A stretch of 64,000 nt of DNA from Paractinoplanes rishiriensis (GTDB lineage: Bacteria > Actinomycetota > Actinomycetes > Mycobacteriales > Micromonosporaceae): positions 1 through 64,000 of the forward strand of contig NZ_BOMV01000018.1 of NCBI RefSeq assembly GCF_016862375.1, read 5' to 3'. Within the stretch, counting starts at the first letter, position 1. Every line of letters starts with the position of its first letter. The notes below the pieces were generated by a model. That model had not been told where the DNA came from. It ran no database searches and worked only from the letters and a program-made list of their open reading frames with translations. The translations under genes were made by a program, and so were the position numbers. Positions 36,103 to 48,633 of this stretch are shown here, in pieces.

Positions 36103-37471
36103 TCGCCACCGGGCTCTCCGCCTGCAACGGCCGGATGAGCAGGAAGTCGACGCCGCCGTTGGCCTGGGCCTGGTCGGCCGGCACCGTGAGGGTGGCGGAC
36201 GGCGCCCGGCGCAGGTTGCGATAGACGATCTCCATGGTCAGTGTGCCGGGCTGCAACGGGATCACCTGGGTCGCTCCCGCCGGGGTGTCCGGCAGGAAGT
36301 CGATCAGCAGCGGCACGTTGTTGCACCGGGCCGGGTCGTCCGGCGAACTGGACGTCATGTGCCGCTGGTTGTTCGCCGCGACCACGGCGGCGCTGCGGGC
36401 ATTTTCGCAGCCCGGCACCGACACCGCGCCCGGGTCGGCGCTGACCAGGAAGCCCTGGTTGCGGAACACGTCGCTGGGCTGGACGCCGTCGTCCGGCGAG
36501 GTGAGGTCGACCTCGCGCACGCCCCCGCCGTTGTCCGGCGGCGGCGTGGTCGGTGCCTCGGTGGTCGCCTGCGGCTCGGTGGCGGCCGGGGGCGGCGCGG
36601 CCGCGCTCGGCGGTGCCTGGGACGCGGCCGGCGGCGGGGCGGCCACACTCGGCGCCTGCTGCTGGCCGCCCGGCGGGACGACCGGCTGGGTCTGCGCCAC
36701 CGGGTTCTCGTTCTGGTTGTTGCCGCGGGCCAGCAGCGTCGGCACCGCGATCGCGGCGGCCAGCACGATCACCCCGGCCGCGATGCCGGCGATCTTGACG
36801 AACTTCGAGGCGAGCCGCGGCTGCTGCACGAAGGTGGCGGTGGTGGTCACCGGTGCGGCGCCGGGCATGTCGGGGGTGGCCGCGATGGTGAGCTGTCGCT
36901 GCTTCTCCCGGTTCCACGGCAGCGGTGCGGACACGGCGAGCAGCGCGCGGCCGGTGACGCCGGGCGGCAGGTCGACCCAGGGCGGCTGGAACGTCGCGCT
37001 GACCCGCTGCTCGGGGTCGGTGGCGGTCAGGTAGAGCCGGACCGGCGCGTTGCCACCGTTGGCCACCTCCACCGTGTATTGCCCCGACCGGCCGCCGTTG
37101 ACCACCTCGGGCGTGGTGCGCACGGTCAGCTGTTCGACGCTGGCCAGCTGGATCGGCACCTCGACGCAGCGGGACACGTCGTACCGGTACTTCGAGCGCA
37201 CCAGGGCACCGACCACATAGGTGCCGGCCGGCGCGGGGGGCTGCACCGGCAGCGCGACCCGCACGGTCAGCGTGCCGCTCTCGGCCGGCCGCAGCTTGGC
37301 GACCTCGGGTTCGGTGCGCACGGTGGCGCCGTCCGGCAGGCCGAGCAGCTCGATGCCGTAGTGCTCCACGATGTCGCTCGCGTTGCGCACGGTCACGTCG
37401 AATTGAAGGTTGTCGCCGGGGGCCGCGTCGGCACGCTCCGGCGCCACATTGACACGCAGCGGGAGGGTCAC
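36071..37471 (-). CDS. membrane protein with two CARDB/NEW3-like beta domains
   Basis: 466 aa. Residues 1-~215 form two Ig-like beta-sandwich repeats (VNVAPERADAAPGDNLQFDV, then TVRTTPEVVNGGRSGQYTVEV) without any signal peptide. One transmembrane helix follows (~228-248, IAGIAAGVIVLAAAIAVPTLL), then a Pro/Gln/Ala linker (~255-320) and a C-terminal ~145-residue beta-rich domain. By this layout the Ig-like half may be cytoplasmic and the C-terminal domain outside. Function not recognised. Confidence 0.8.
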   Translation of the reverse strand: MTLPLRVNVAPERADAAPGDNLQFDVTVRNASDIVEHYGIELLGLPDGATVRTEPEVAKLRPAESGTLTVRVALPVQPPAPAGTYVVGALVRSKYRYDVSRCVEVPIQLASVEQLTVRTTPEVVNGGRSGQYTVEVANGGNAPVRLYLTATDPEQRVSATFQPPWVDLPPGVTGRALLAVSAPLPWNREKQRQLTIAATPDMPGAAPVTTTATFVQQPRLASKFVKIAGIAAGVIVLAAAIAVPTLLARGNNQNENPVAQTQPVVPPGGQQQAPSVAAPPPAASQAPPSAAAPPPAATEPQATTEAPTTPPPDNGGGVREVDLTSPDDGVQPSDVFRNQGFLVSADPGAVSVPGCENARSAAVVAANNQRHMTSSSPDDPARCNNVPLLIDFLPDTPAGATQVIPLQPGTLTMEIVYRNLRRAPSATLTVPADQAQANGGVDFLLIRPLQAESPVAITALRFAPLS

Positions 37472-37513
37472 GGGCCCATGCTGTCACCCGCGCACAAGTA
37501 GGAAAACCCGCTG

Positions 37514-38992
37514 TCAGGTTGGCGACGCGAGATCTTCGAGGGTCGCTTTCGCTCCCTTGTGGTGCAGCGAGGACAAGACCGAGAGGTACGCCGAGACGAA
37601 GCGCTCGTTGTCGACCAGATCGCCGAACAGCTCGCGGTTCGCGATGAAGGCGGCCGGCTCCTCGTGCTGCCGCTGGGCGGTGGCCACCAGGGTGTCGCGC
37701 AGCCGGTCCACCACCTCGATCGGGCGGCCCTGCTCGTCGACGCCCTCGGCGTACCGGGCCCAGGACGCCACCACCGCGGTGGACAGCAGGATGTCGCCGC
37801 CGGTGTCCAGGTTGTGGCGGATCACCGGGAGCAGCCACTTGGGAATCCGGTCCGAGCTCTCCGCGCACAGCCGGGCCACGGTGTCGCGTACCTGCGCATT
37901 GGAAAAGCGGTCGATCAGCTGGTGCTGGTATTCCCGCAGGTCGACGCCCGGCACCGGGGCCAGCGTCGGGGTGGCCTCGCGTTCCATGTAGGTCAGCAGG
38001 AACCGGGCGAACAGCGGGTCCTGGGCCACCTCGTGCACCAGGCGGTAACCCGCCAGATAACCGAGGTAGCAGAGGGCCTGGTGGGACGCGTTCAGCAGGC
38101 GGAGTTTCATGAGCTCGTACGGCTCCACGTCCGCGACCACCTGCACGCCGGCGTCCTCGAACGGCGGCCGCCCGGCGCCGAAGCTGTCCTCGAGCGCCCA
38201 CTGCGTGAACGGCTCGCACACCACCGGCCACCCGTCGTCCACGCCGAACTGCTTGCGCACCTGCTCGCGGTCGTCGTCGGTGGTCACCGGCGTGATCCGG
38301 TCCACCATGCTGTTCGGGAAGTGCACATTCTCGGCCACGTACGCGGCCAGCCCCGGATCGCGCAGCCGGGCGAACGCCACGAAGCTCCGGCGCGCCGCGT
38401 CCCCGTTCCCCTGAATGTTGTCGCAGCTCATGATCGTGAAAGCCGGCACCCCGCGCTGCCGCCGCCGCTCGATCGCCGCGGTGATCAGCCCGAACGTGGT
38501 GCGCGGCGCGGCACCCGGCTGGAGGTCGTGCCGCACGTCCGGGTTGTCCGCCATGAACTCCCCGGTGACCGCGTTGAAGTTGTACCCGCCCTCGGTCACC
38601 GTGAGCGAGACGATCCGCACCTCCGGCGAGGCCATCTTCTCGATCACCGCGGCCGGGTCGTCCGGCGCGAACAGGTACTCGGTGATCGACCCGATCACCC
38701 GCGCCTCGAGGCTGCCGTCCGGCGCCTTGACCACCAGCGTGTAGAGCCCGTCCTGCCGGTCCAGCACCTCCTGCATGCGCCGGTCCCCCGGCATCACCCC
38801 GACCCCGCAGATCGCCCACTCGAACGCCCGGCCGTCGTTCATCAGCCGGTCCAGGTACATGGCCTCGTGGGCCCGGTGAAAACCACCAACCCCGAAATGC
38901 ACGATCCCGGTACGCAGCGCGGACCGGTCATACGACGGCACGGCGAGCCCGGCAGGCAGGCCGGCCAGGTTGGCGGCGTTGAGGGGCAACAT
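37514..38992 (-). CDS. mannitol-dehydrogenase-family NAD-dependent polyol dehydrogenase
   Basis: 492 aa, full family length. N-terminal Rossmann domain with GIVHFGVGGFHRAHEAMYLD, and the catalytic signature KLRLLNASHQALCYLGYL (Lys-x4-Asn-x2-His) at ~303-320. The family includes mannitol 2-dehydrogenase, D-arabinitol dehydrogenase and fructuronate reductase; length and overall match favour mannitol or arabinitol oxidation. No transporter or kinase gene is adjacent, so it appears as a single gene. Confidence 0.92.
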   Translation of the reverse strand: MLPLNAANLAGLPAGLAVPSYDRSALRTGIVHFGVGGFHRAHEAMYLDRLMNDGRAFEWAICGVGVMPGDRRMQEVLDRQDGLYTLVVKAPDGSLEARVIGSITEYLFAPDDPAAVIEKMASPEVRIVSLTVTEGGYNFNAVTGEFMADNPDVRHDLQPGAAPRTTFGLITAAIERRRQRGVPAFTIMSCDNIQGNGDAARRSFVAFARLRDPGLAAYVAENVHFPNSMVDRITPVTTDDDREQVRKQFGVDDGWPVVCEPFTQWALEDSFGAGRPPFEDAGVQVVADVEPYELMKLRLLNASHQALCYLGYLAGYRLVHEVAQDPLFARFLLTYMEREATPTLAPVPGVDLREYQHQLIDRFSNAQVRDTVARLCAESSDRIPKWLLPVIRHNLDTGGDILLSTAVVASWARYAEGVDEQGRPIEVVDRLRDTLVATAQRQHEEPAAFIANRELFGDLVDNERFVSAYLSVLSSLHHKGAKATLEDLASPT

Positions 38993-39028
38993 CGTCGGTA
39001 CCTCCCGGGCGGTGTTCGGGGATCACCC

Positions 39029-41380
39029 TCAGCATCGCACTGATACCCCTTGGTCACCGGCGACCGGCTTGAGTATCCTGCCGGCCTGCCCGTGGTGCCA
39101 GGCGAGCCGGACCCGGACCTCCTCGTGCCGGAACTCGTACACCGCACCGGCCTGCCGCAGCAGACCGGCGGCCTCGGCGTCGCGCAGGAACGACATCAGG
39201 CGGGCGGGCAACCGGCCGCGCAGCCGGAACCAGCACACGGCCATCAGGAAACCGGGCGCAGCGTTGTAGTAGCAGGCCAGGACCAGCCCGATGGTGGTGC
39301 CGAACAGCAGGCCATGCATCGGGCGGATCAGCACCGGCTGGCCCAGCGGCCCGGTGAGCTGCCGCAGCGGTCCGAGCACGAGCGCGATCGAGCCGCTCGA
39401 AACCAGGCCGACGGTCACCAGGCAGCCGGCCGTCGCGAGCCAGTCGCTGCGCAGGGTGTGCAGCGGCGTGGCGACGACGTGCCGGACGGTGGGCTGGTTC
39501 AGCCAGCGGAGCAGTCCGCCGGCGACACCGATCGGGATGCCGGCGACCAGACCGAAGAAGACGGCGAGCGTGGCGCCGTAGGCCGGGCCGTCACGCAGCA
39601 GCCCCACCACGCCGCCGGCGATGCCGACCGTGGTCGCCGCCGCCACCGCCACCGCGACGTGCGGCAGCGGATTGCCCAGCCGGCTGCCGCGGCTGCGCAG
39701 CGTCACCCGGGAGGGCCGGTGCGCCCGGTCGAGGGGCACCAGGAGCCGTGCCGAGAGCACCGCCACGCCCACCCCGAACGAGATCGCGATCCACGTACCG
39801 GCGAAGCTGCGGTGCGCAACGACCTGCGGCAACAGCAGGTTCAGGCCGCTGACGGCGGCGGCCGGAACGCCGCCGGCCGCGGCCACCGCCAGCACGGCCC
39901 GACCGGTTGACGCGCGCTTGATCAGGGCGTCCTTGCCGACGACGATCAGCAGGACGGCGAGCGGGATCTGGACCGCGTCGGCAACCGCGACCGCCGGCGC
40001 CGCATTCCCGAAACCGACCCCCGCGACGATCAGAAGCGCGGTCAGCCCGGCCGGTCCGGCGGCCCGGCGCAGCCGCCGCGCCCGGACCACACCCAGCAGC
40101 ACGCCGGTGAAGGTGCCGATGGCCAGCCCACGGGTCAGGCCCGCGGGCATGACGAGCGCCAGCCGGTACGCCGGCAGCAGGCTCACCGCTGCCCCGGCCG
40201 CTAGCACCCGGCTGGGCACCGCGGCCGGCGCCCGCCACCATGCGATGCTGCGAACCTTGAACTGGCCGAGCCGGTACGCGACGTAGGCGAGACGCGTCCG
40301 CATCCGCGGCGGGAGCGTGGCGAGGTAGTCGTCGAGAAGCTTGTTCCTGGCCTCCTGCGGGGTCCGCGTCCGCGCCTGGTCGTGGAGGAGAACCACCTGC
40401 TCGCGGGTGCGGTACACGCGCAGCGCGATGTCGAGCAGAAGCGGCGAACGCAGGAGTTCGTGCACCGCGCGGGCGGCGCCCCGCCGGTCCTTCGTCACCA
40501 CGTCCCAGCCGGCCATCCGCGGTTCGCGGGCCGCCACGAACTGCAGATAGCCGCGGACGGCCGAGCCCGGAGCGGTACGAAGATGCAGGACGTCCCCGGG
40601 GCTGCGGACCAGCGCGCCGAGATCGTTGCGCCGGGCCGGGCGGGACAGCACGACCAGCGGCCGGTCGAGCGGTATCGCCTCGTTGATCTGGGCCACCGCC
40701 CGGTCAAGGTCGGTCTCGCCGAGCCGGTCCAGGCCGTCGAGGATGAACAGCACGTCGTCGCCGTACACGAGCTGCCGGATGCGGTCGTCGCCGAGCGCTT
40801 CCGTCGCCCGGTAGGTGAGCGTCAGTTGCCGGTCCAGCCAGGACCGGAACGATTCGTCCTCGACGTTCCAGCTGTTCAACGACAGCAGCAGCGGCAGCGC
40901 CCGCCGATCGGCCCGGCGCAGTCCGAGCGCGAGCATCAGGGCGAGAGTGGATTTCCCGCTGCCGGACGCGCCCAGCACGACCACGCGCCGGGCGCACCGG
41001 CCGAACACGTCGGTGATGGCCCGCTGGTACTGCTCGGCGTCCCAGGCCGCGGCCCGGCCGGACCGGAGCGGAACGGCCGACCCCGCCGGGCACAGCCGGG
41101 GCGGCAGGAAGTAGTGCTGGTAGATGCCGCCGTTGCTGGCGAGCGGCCCGCACTGGGCGTCGATCTGGTCGCCCAGCCGGTCCCGCACCCCGCTGACGCT
41201 CTGCGGCTCGGGTGTGCGGGTGAACAGCCCGAAGAGGGACGTACCCAGCACGAGCAGCAGGGTCAGCACACCGGACAGTTGATCCGCCGTGTCGAGATCC
41301 TCGGCGGTGAGGACGTACGTGACCGCGGCCAGCGCGGCCACCGCGAGCGCGGTGCTGACTGCTTGCTTCGACCTTCGCAC
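39029..41380 (-). CDS. membrane NACHT-domain NTPase
   Basis: 783 aa from GTG 41380. Two N-terminal transmembrane helices (~8-25, 36-54), then a NACHT domain: P-loop GASGSGKST (137-145), Walker B VLFILDGLDRL, and the NACHT-typical PLVVLSRPARR sensor. The C-terminal half (~395-740) holds about eight to ten further transmembrane helices, and a short helical tail resembles a winged/degenerate repeat region. STAND NTPases of this kind are signalling switches, some in phage defence or cell death. It lies 75 bp downstream of another STAND gene on the same strand. Confidence 0.88.
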   Translation of the reverse strand: MRRSKQAVSTALAVAALAAVTYVLTAEDLDTADQLSGVLTLLLVLGTSLFGLFTRTPEPQSVSGVRDRLGDQIDAQCGPLASNGGIYQHYFLPPRLCPAGSAVPLRSGRAAAWDAEQYQRAITDVFGRCARRVVVLGASGSGKSTLALMLALGLRRADRRALPLLLSLNSWNVEDESFRSWLDRQLTLTYRATEALGDDRIRQLVYGDDVLFILDGLDRLGETDLDRAVAQINEAIPLDRPLVVLSRPARRNDLGALVRSPGDVLHLRTAPGSAVRGYLQFVAAREPRMAGWDVVTKDRRGAARAVHELLRSPLLLDIALRVYRTREQVVLLHDQARTRTPQEARNKLLDDYLATLPPRMRTRLAYVAYRLGQFKVRSIAWWRAPAAVPSRVLAAGAAVSLLPAYRLALVMPAGLTRGLAIGTFTGVLLGVVRARRLRRAAGPAGLTALLIVAGVGFGNAAPAVAVADAVQIPLAVLLIVVGKDALIKRASTGRAVLAVAAAGGVPAAAVSGLNLLLPQVVAHRSFAGTWIAISFGVGVAVLSARLLVPLDRAHRPSRVTLRSRGSRLGNPLPHVAVAVAAATTVGIAGGVVGLLRDGPAYGATLAVFFGLVAGIPIGVAGGLLRWLNQPTVRHVVATPLHTLRSDWLATAGCLVTVGLVSSGSIALVLGPLRQLTGPLGQPVLIRPMHGLLFGTTIGLVLACYYNAAPGFLMAVCWFRLRGRLPARLMSFLRDAEAAGLLRQAGAVYEFRHEEVRVRLAWHHGQAGRILKPVAGDQGVSVRC

Positions 41381-41455
41381 AGGTGCGAGGTTTCTCCCGA
41401 AAGGAGTCCGGGTGCACCACTACCGGACCGAGCCGGACGAAGCCGGACAGTGGCC

Positions 41456-43744
41456 TCAGCCGGTCCCGAGTTGCCGCCAATCACGCAGAATCGCCTCGAA
41501 CTTGCTCGTCTGGCGGTGCCGGTCGCCGTAGAGCTCGAGCAACCGGGCGTGAATGCCGGCCAGCTCCGCCAGATGGGCGGCCGGGCCGTCCCGCCGGCCG
41601 AGCAGGACGACGAGGTTGCCCCGCGAGCCGAGGGTGTACTGGTGGTCCGCCCCGAGGGCAGCGGCACAGTCGGCGCACACCTCCGACATCACGTCGATGG
41701 CGTCCTGCACCCGGCCCGCCTTGCCGAGCCAGACGCCGTAGCCGTTGCGGGAGATCAGAGTGTGCTCCGCCCGCGGCCCGTGCAGGGCCTGTCGGTCCGC
41801 GGCGAGCAGGCGGAACTCCTCGGCAGCGCCGCTCGCATCGCCCGCCTCGCCACGGAAGAACGCCAGATCGTTGCGGGCCGTGAGGGTCATGTCGTGCTGT
41901 GCACCGAGAAGTTCGGTGAGCTCGGCCGTGAGCTCGGTGAGCAACGGGATGGCGGCCGCCGCGCCGGTGTGTCCGGTCCAGCGGGCCCGGTAGAGGCGGG
42001 CGTCGAGGGTGTGCTGGTGGGCATGGCCGAGGACCCGCTCGCAGTCGTCGATCAGCGAGGCGGTCCGAGTCGCCGCGTCGTCGTAGTACTCGGCGATGCC
42101 CAGCCGGTACGTCTCCTCGAGGCGGAGCTCCAGGACGTCGGTGTGGTCGGCGCCCAGATGACCGGCCGCGGTCTCGCCGGCCCGGGCGAAGTGCCCGATC
42201 GCGGCCTCCACGCTTCCCGAGCGGGCCAGGCTCCGGCCGGTTTCGAACACCAGCCGGTGTACCCCGCCCGGGTACAGGGTGCCGTCGTCGCCGTCGATCA
42301 GGGTCGCGGCGTTGGCGTGCAGGCGAGCCAGGCGCTGGCGGTCGCCGGCCGCTCCGGGCAGGAGTTCCACGAGCGCGTCGGCGGTGGCGCGGCGCAGCTT
42401 TCCGAGCAACCCGGCCGGTGTCTCCTCCCTGGTGACCCGCTGGACCAGCGCGTGCACCCGGATCCAGCCCTGGTCCGCCGGATCGATGTCGATCAGGCTG
42501 ACCCGGCGCAGGCAGCGCAGCGCGTCCCGGGCGTCGTCGGCACCGATCCCCAGCGCTGCGGTCACCGCCGCCGTGGTGAAGACGTTCTCCGGAATCCCGT
42601 TCGGATCCAGCAGCGCCGCGATCCGGAGCACCGGCGTGGCCAGCCCGGCCGGGCGTAGCCCGTCGGCGTGCCGCAGCGAAAGCGCCCAGGTGGCGGTCAG
42701 CGCCGCCGGTTGGTCGTCGGGCAGCGTCTCCGGGGCGGCGTTGCGTAGCGGCTGACGGCGCAGCCGGGCGAGATAGTCCGAGCAGGACAGCTCCAGGTCG
42801 AGCTGGTAGACGACCGCCTGCGCCAGGGCCAGCGGCAGGCCACCGAGTTCGGCGACCAGTCCGTCGGCGCCCACGCCCAGTTCGGGTCGCCCGGACAGCT
42901 TCGCACGCACGTAGTTGAGCGCCTCGGACCTGGCGAACGAGTGGATCCGGACCATCGTGCGCCCGTCGGAACTCAGCGCCGCATCGGTGCGCCGGGTGGT
43001 CACCACCGTCCGGCCGGTCGGTGTGACGGGCGGCCAGAGCCCGCGCAGATGGGCGGGGTCGGCGAGGTCGTCAAGCACCACGAGCCAGCGCCGGTCCGTG
43101 GTCTCCAGCCAGGTCAGGAAGCTGCCGGCCGCCTGCTCGTCGTCGTCCTGCGGCTCACCGATCCCCTCCCACGCCAGCCGGTACGCGTTCAGGATGCGGT
43201 CCCGGGAGCCCGCCTCCACCCAGATCAGGTCGTCGATCTGCTCGGCGGCCCACAGCCGGCGGGCCAGACTCGCCGCGATCTGGGTCTTCCCGACTCCACC
43301 GAGGCCGGTCAGCACGTGCTGCCGCGGGCCGGGAGAGTCGAACGTCACGCTGAGGCCGCGGTCCTGATACCCGCCGGCGGGCTGGGGCACCACACCGATC
43401 CGGCGCCGGTCCGCCGGTGCGGCGACGTCCTCGGCGGGGCGCTGGCCAGGCGCGCCGGAGAGACGGACGTACCGCGCGAGCCAGGCGCTGCGGACCAGCC
43501 CCTCCGGGTCGTCGGGCCACCGGCCCGGGTCGGTCCGGGCATAGTTCTCGCACGCCGTGAGGAAGAGCTCGACCGTCACCCATCGGGGCTTCCGGGGCCC
43601 GGTCAGCAGGTCGTGGAGCGTCGAGCGGGCCAGCGAATGGGGATAGGGCCGGAACCAGCTGTTCGGCGGATTTCCCACGCTCACCCGCAGGCTGCCGAGG
43701 TCCTGTTTGAACCGTGCGAGCTCCTCGTCACCGTGAGTGGTCAC
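41456..43744 (-). CDS. HTH-NB-ARC-TPR STAND protein
   Basis: 762 aa from GTG 43744. The N-terminal ~70 residues resemble the HTH-like domain common in actinobacterial NB-ARC proteins (SLARSTLHDLLTGPRKPRW, VELFLTACENYAR). NB-ARC: P-loop GLGGVGKT (147-154), Walker B RRWLVVLDDLAD, TTRRTDAAL sensor, GLPLALAQA (GLPL motif). A winged-helix region leads to C-terminal tetratricopeptide repeats (~470-750). This is an ATP-dependent signalling scaffold; in actinobacteria such genes may regulate transcription or defence. Probably co-transcribed with the NACHT gene. Confidence 0.9.
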   Translation of the reverse strand: MTTHGDEELARFKQDLGSLRVSVGNPPNSWFRPYPHSLARSTLHDLLTGPRKPRWVTVELFLTACENYARTDPGRWPDDPEGLVRSAWLARYVRLSGAPGQRPAEDVAAPADRRRIGVVPQPAGGYQDRGLSVTFDSPGPRQHVLTGLGGVGKTQIAASLARRLWAAEQIDDLIWVEAGSRDRILNAYRLAWEGIGEPQDDDEQAAGSFLTWLETTDRRWLVVLDDLADPAHLRGLWPPVTPTGRTVVTTRRTDAALSSDGRTMVRIHSFARSEALNYVRAKLSGRPELGVGADGLVAELGGLPLALAQAVVYQLDLELSCSDYLARLRRQPLRNAAPETLPDDQPAALTATWALSLRHADGLRPAGLATPVLRIAALLDPNGIPENVFTTAAVTAALGIGADDARDALRCLRRVSLIDIDPADQGWIRVHALVQRVTREETPAGLLGKLRRATADALVELLPGAAGDRQRLARLHANAATLIDGDDGTLYPGGVHRLVFETGRSLARSGSVEAAIGHFARAGETAAGHLGADHTDVLELRLEETYRLGIAEYYDDAATRTASLIDDCERVLGHAHQHTLDARLYRARWTGHTGAAAAIPLLTELTAELTELLGAQHDMTLTARNDLAFFRGEAGDASGAAEEFRLLAADRQALHGPRAEHTLISRNGYGVWLGKAGRVQDAIDVMSEVCADCAAALGADHQYTLGSRGNLVVLLGRRDGPAAHLAELAGIHARLLELYGDRHRQTSKFEAILRDWRQLGTG

Positions 43745-43778
43745 CGTTCCATCGGACCACAGGGAGGCAAGCTACGGC

Positions 43779-43818
43779 GAACGGCGCGGCCCCCAGTGCC
43801 TTCGGGGCCGCGCCGTTC
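43779..43818 (-). terminator. hairpin terminator after aceB
   Basis: A perfect 15-bp inverted repeat: 43779-43793 (GAACGGCGCGGCCCC) pairs with 43804-43818, with a 10-base loop. It begins 14 bases beyond the aceB stop in the direction of transcription and separates it from the STAND genes. Confidence 0.88.
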
Positions 43819-43831
43819 TCCCGATCCGAGA

Positions 43832-46746
<2,915 letters not shown>

Positions 46747-46875
46747 CGAATTTTCCCTTCCGTGCCCTGTCGCGTTCCTTCTCGGTGGAAGAATTCGACT
46801 GTCGCCGACGCGACAAGGGGGTCAGAAGGTGTTTGTGAGCAGAAGATCTGCAGAATTTCTGTTAACGTCAAACCC
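46747..46875. promoter_or_regulatory. aceA / ramB divergent promoter with two small palindromes
   Basis: The 129-bp gap is AT-richer than its surroundings. It contains GCAGA-AGA-TCTGC (46839-46851) directly followed by AGAA-T-TTCT (46852-46860) and a GTTAAC (46861-46866). On the aceA strand TTGACG lies at the far end. These palindromes are candidate operators for the adjacent RamB-like regulator, which in Corynebacterium represses aceA and aceB; the site assignment is inference. Confidence 0.45.
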
Positions 46876-48315
46876 GTGACCGCTTCATCTTCTGTCGACC
46901 TCGTTACCCTCGGGCAGCGCCTGCGCCACCTGCGCAAGACCAAGAACATGACGTTGGAGCAGCTCAGCGAGGCGGTCGGCCGGGCGCCGTCGCAGCTTTC
47001 GATGATCGAGAACGGCAAGCGCGAACCCAAACTGTCGGTGCTCCAGGCGATCGCGGGCGCGCTCGGCGTACCCCTGCAGGATCTTTTGCGGCCGGAGGCC
47101 CCGAGTCGCCGGGCCGGGCTGGAGATCGACCTCACCCACTTCCAGCAGGATCCGGCTTACGCCGCCCTCGGCCTGCCGGTGGTACGCGGCGGTCGGCGGC
47201 TGCCCGCGGACGCGCTGGAGGCCCTCGTCGGCCTGCACCGCGAACTGGGCCGGGTGCGCACCGAGCAGAGCGCCACCCCCGAGGTGGCCCGCCGGGCGAA
47301 CGCGCAGCTGCGGGTCAACATGCGCGAGCGCAACAACTACTTCGCCGAGATCGAGCAGGCCGCCGCCAAGGTGCTGACGTCGGTGCGGTACACCACCGGG
47401 CCGCTGTCCCAGCGCGGCATCCTGGACATCGCCGCCAGCCTGGGCTTCTCCCTGCACTACGTGAACGACCTGCCCGGCTCCACCCGCTCGGTGACCGACC
47501 TGCGCAACCGGCGCATCTACCTGCCCCAGGTGGCCAGCGGCAAGGGCCACGACCCGCGCGCCGTGGTGCTGCAGACGCTCGGCCACTTCGTGCTGGGCCA
47601 CAGCGACCCGGCCGACTACGGCGACTTCCTGCGCCAGCGGGTCGAGGCCAACTACTTCGCGGCCGCGCTGCTGATGCCGGAGAAGTTCGCCACCGACTTC
47701 CTGCGCCAGGCGAAGGCCGACCGGGCGCTCGCGATCGACGACTTCCGGGACGCGTTCGGGGTGTCCTACGAGACCGCGGCGCACCGCTTCACCAACCTGG
47801 CCACCCAGCACTTCGGCATCCCGGTGCACTTCACCCGGGTGCACGAGAACGGCATCGTCTACAAGGCCTACGAGAACGACGGCGTCCGCTTCCCCAGCGA
47901 CGTGACCGGCGCGATCGAGGGCCAGCCGATCTGCCGCCGCTGGGCGTCCCGCACGATCTTCCAGGCCGACGACCCGTACTCGTCCTTCTACCAGTTCACC
48001 GACACCTCAGCCGGCACCTACTGGTGCACGGTCCACATCGAGTCGACCCGCTCCGGCGAGTTCTCGGTCACCGTGGGCACGCCGTACGAACACGCCCGCT
48101 GGTTCCGCGGCGGCGACACCACCCGCCGGACGGTCTCCCGCTGCCCCGACCCGAACTGTTGCCGCCGCCCACCCGCCGACCTGGTGCGGCGCTGGTCCGG
48201 CGGCGCGTGGCCAAGCGCGCGAGTCCACTCCCACCTGCTGGCAGCACTGCCACCGGGCACCTTCCCGGGAGTCGACGCCCAGGACGTCTACGAGTTCCTG
48301 GACCGCCGAGCCTGA
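46876..48315 (+). CDS. ramB: RamB-like XRE/ImmA-IrrE family transcriptional regulator
   Basis: 479 aa from GTG 46876, short leader. N-terminal XRE helix-turn-helix (~12-68; LGQRLRHLRKTKNMTLEQLSEAVG split: RLRHLRKTKNMTLEQLS, APSQLSMIENGKREPK). The middle (~190-330) has the ImmA/IrrE-like fold but its zinc motif is degenerate (LGHFVLGH instead of HExxH), as in regulators rather than peptidases. The C-terminal part holds a short Cys-containing domain (CPDPNCC). Size, order and its position opposite aceA fit RamB, the acetate-metabolism regulator. Confidence 0.88.
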   Translation: MTASSSVDLVTLGQRLRHLRKTKNMTLEQLSEAVGRAPSQLSMIENGKREPKLSVLQAIAGALGVPLQDLLRPEAPSRRAGLEIDLTHFQQDPAYAALGLPVVRGGRRLPADALEALVGLHRELGRVRTEQSATPEVARRANAQLRVNMRERNNYFAEIEQAAAKVLTSVRYTTGPLSQRGILDIAASLGFSLHYVNDLPGSTRSVTDLRNRRIYLPQVASGKGHDPRAVVLQTLGHFVLGHSDPADYGDFLRQRVEANYFAAALLMPEKFATDFLRQAKADRALAIDDFRDAFGVSYETAAHRFTNLATQHFGIPVHFTRVHENGIVYKAYENDGVRFPSDVTGAIEGQPICRRWASRTIFQADDPYSSFYQFTDTSAGTYWCTVHIESTRSGEFSVTVGTPYEHARWFRGGDTTRRTVSRCPDPNCCRRPPADLVRRWSGGAWPSARVHSHLLAALPPGTFPGVDAQDVYEFLDRRA

Positions 48316-48331
48316 CCCGCGAGCCTGATTT

Positions 48332-48372
48332 GGCCGGGCGCGCTGCGGTCGCGTGCGACCGCCAACCCGGCC
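48332..48372 (+). terminator. hairpin terminator after ramB
   Basis: Outer arms GGCCGGG (48332-48338) and CCCGGCC (48366-48372) enclose an inner hairpin GCGGTCG (48345-48351) / CGACCGC (48356-48362). It starts 16 bases past the ramB stop. Confidence 0.65.
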
Positions 48373-48633
48373 GGACCTCGACTGCCCCACCCACGGCGGC
48401 CGCCGCAGTGATCACCGCACCACCTTTCGGCACCGAACGTGCGAGCCGATCCCGACCGCGGCCATCGTCCCGCAGCTCGGACCCGGCGTCCCACCATCCG
48501 ACCACACCACAGGCCTCAGCGGATATATCGCCCTTATCACGAACCGCGCGCCGATGTTGTCGACTTGCAGTCCGGCCCGCACTGTCCGGCCCGCACCCCC
48601 AGATCAACAAGATCCGGAGTGGCGCGGCTCGGG

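Noticed and set aside
47460..47620. Active ImmA/IrrE peptidase in the RamB-like protein
   Set aside because: The zinc motif reads LGHFVLGH rather than HExxH, so peptidase activity is unlikely.
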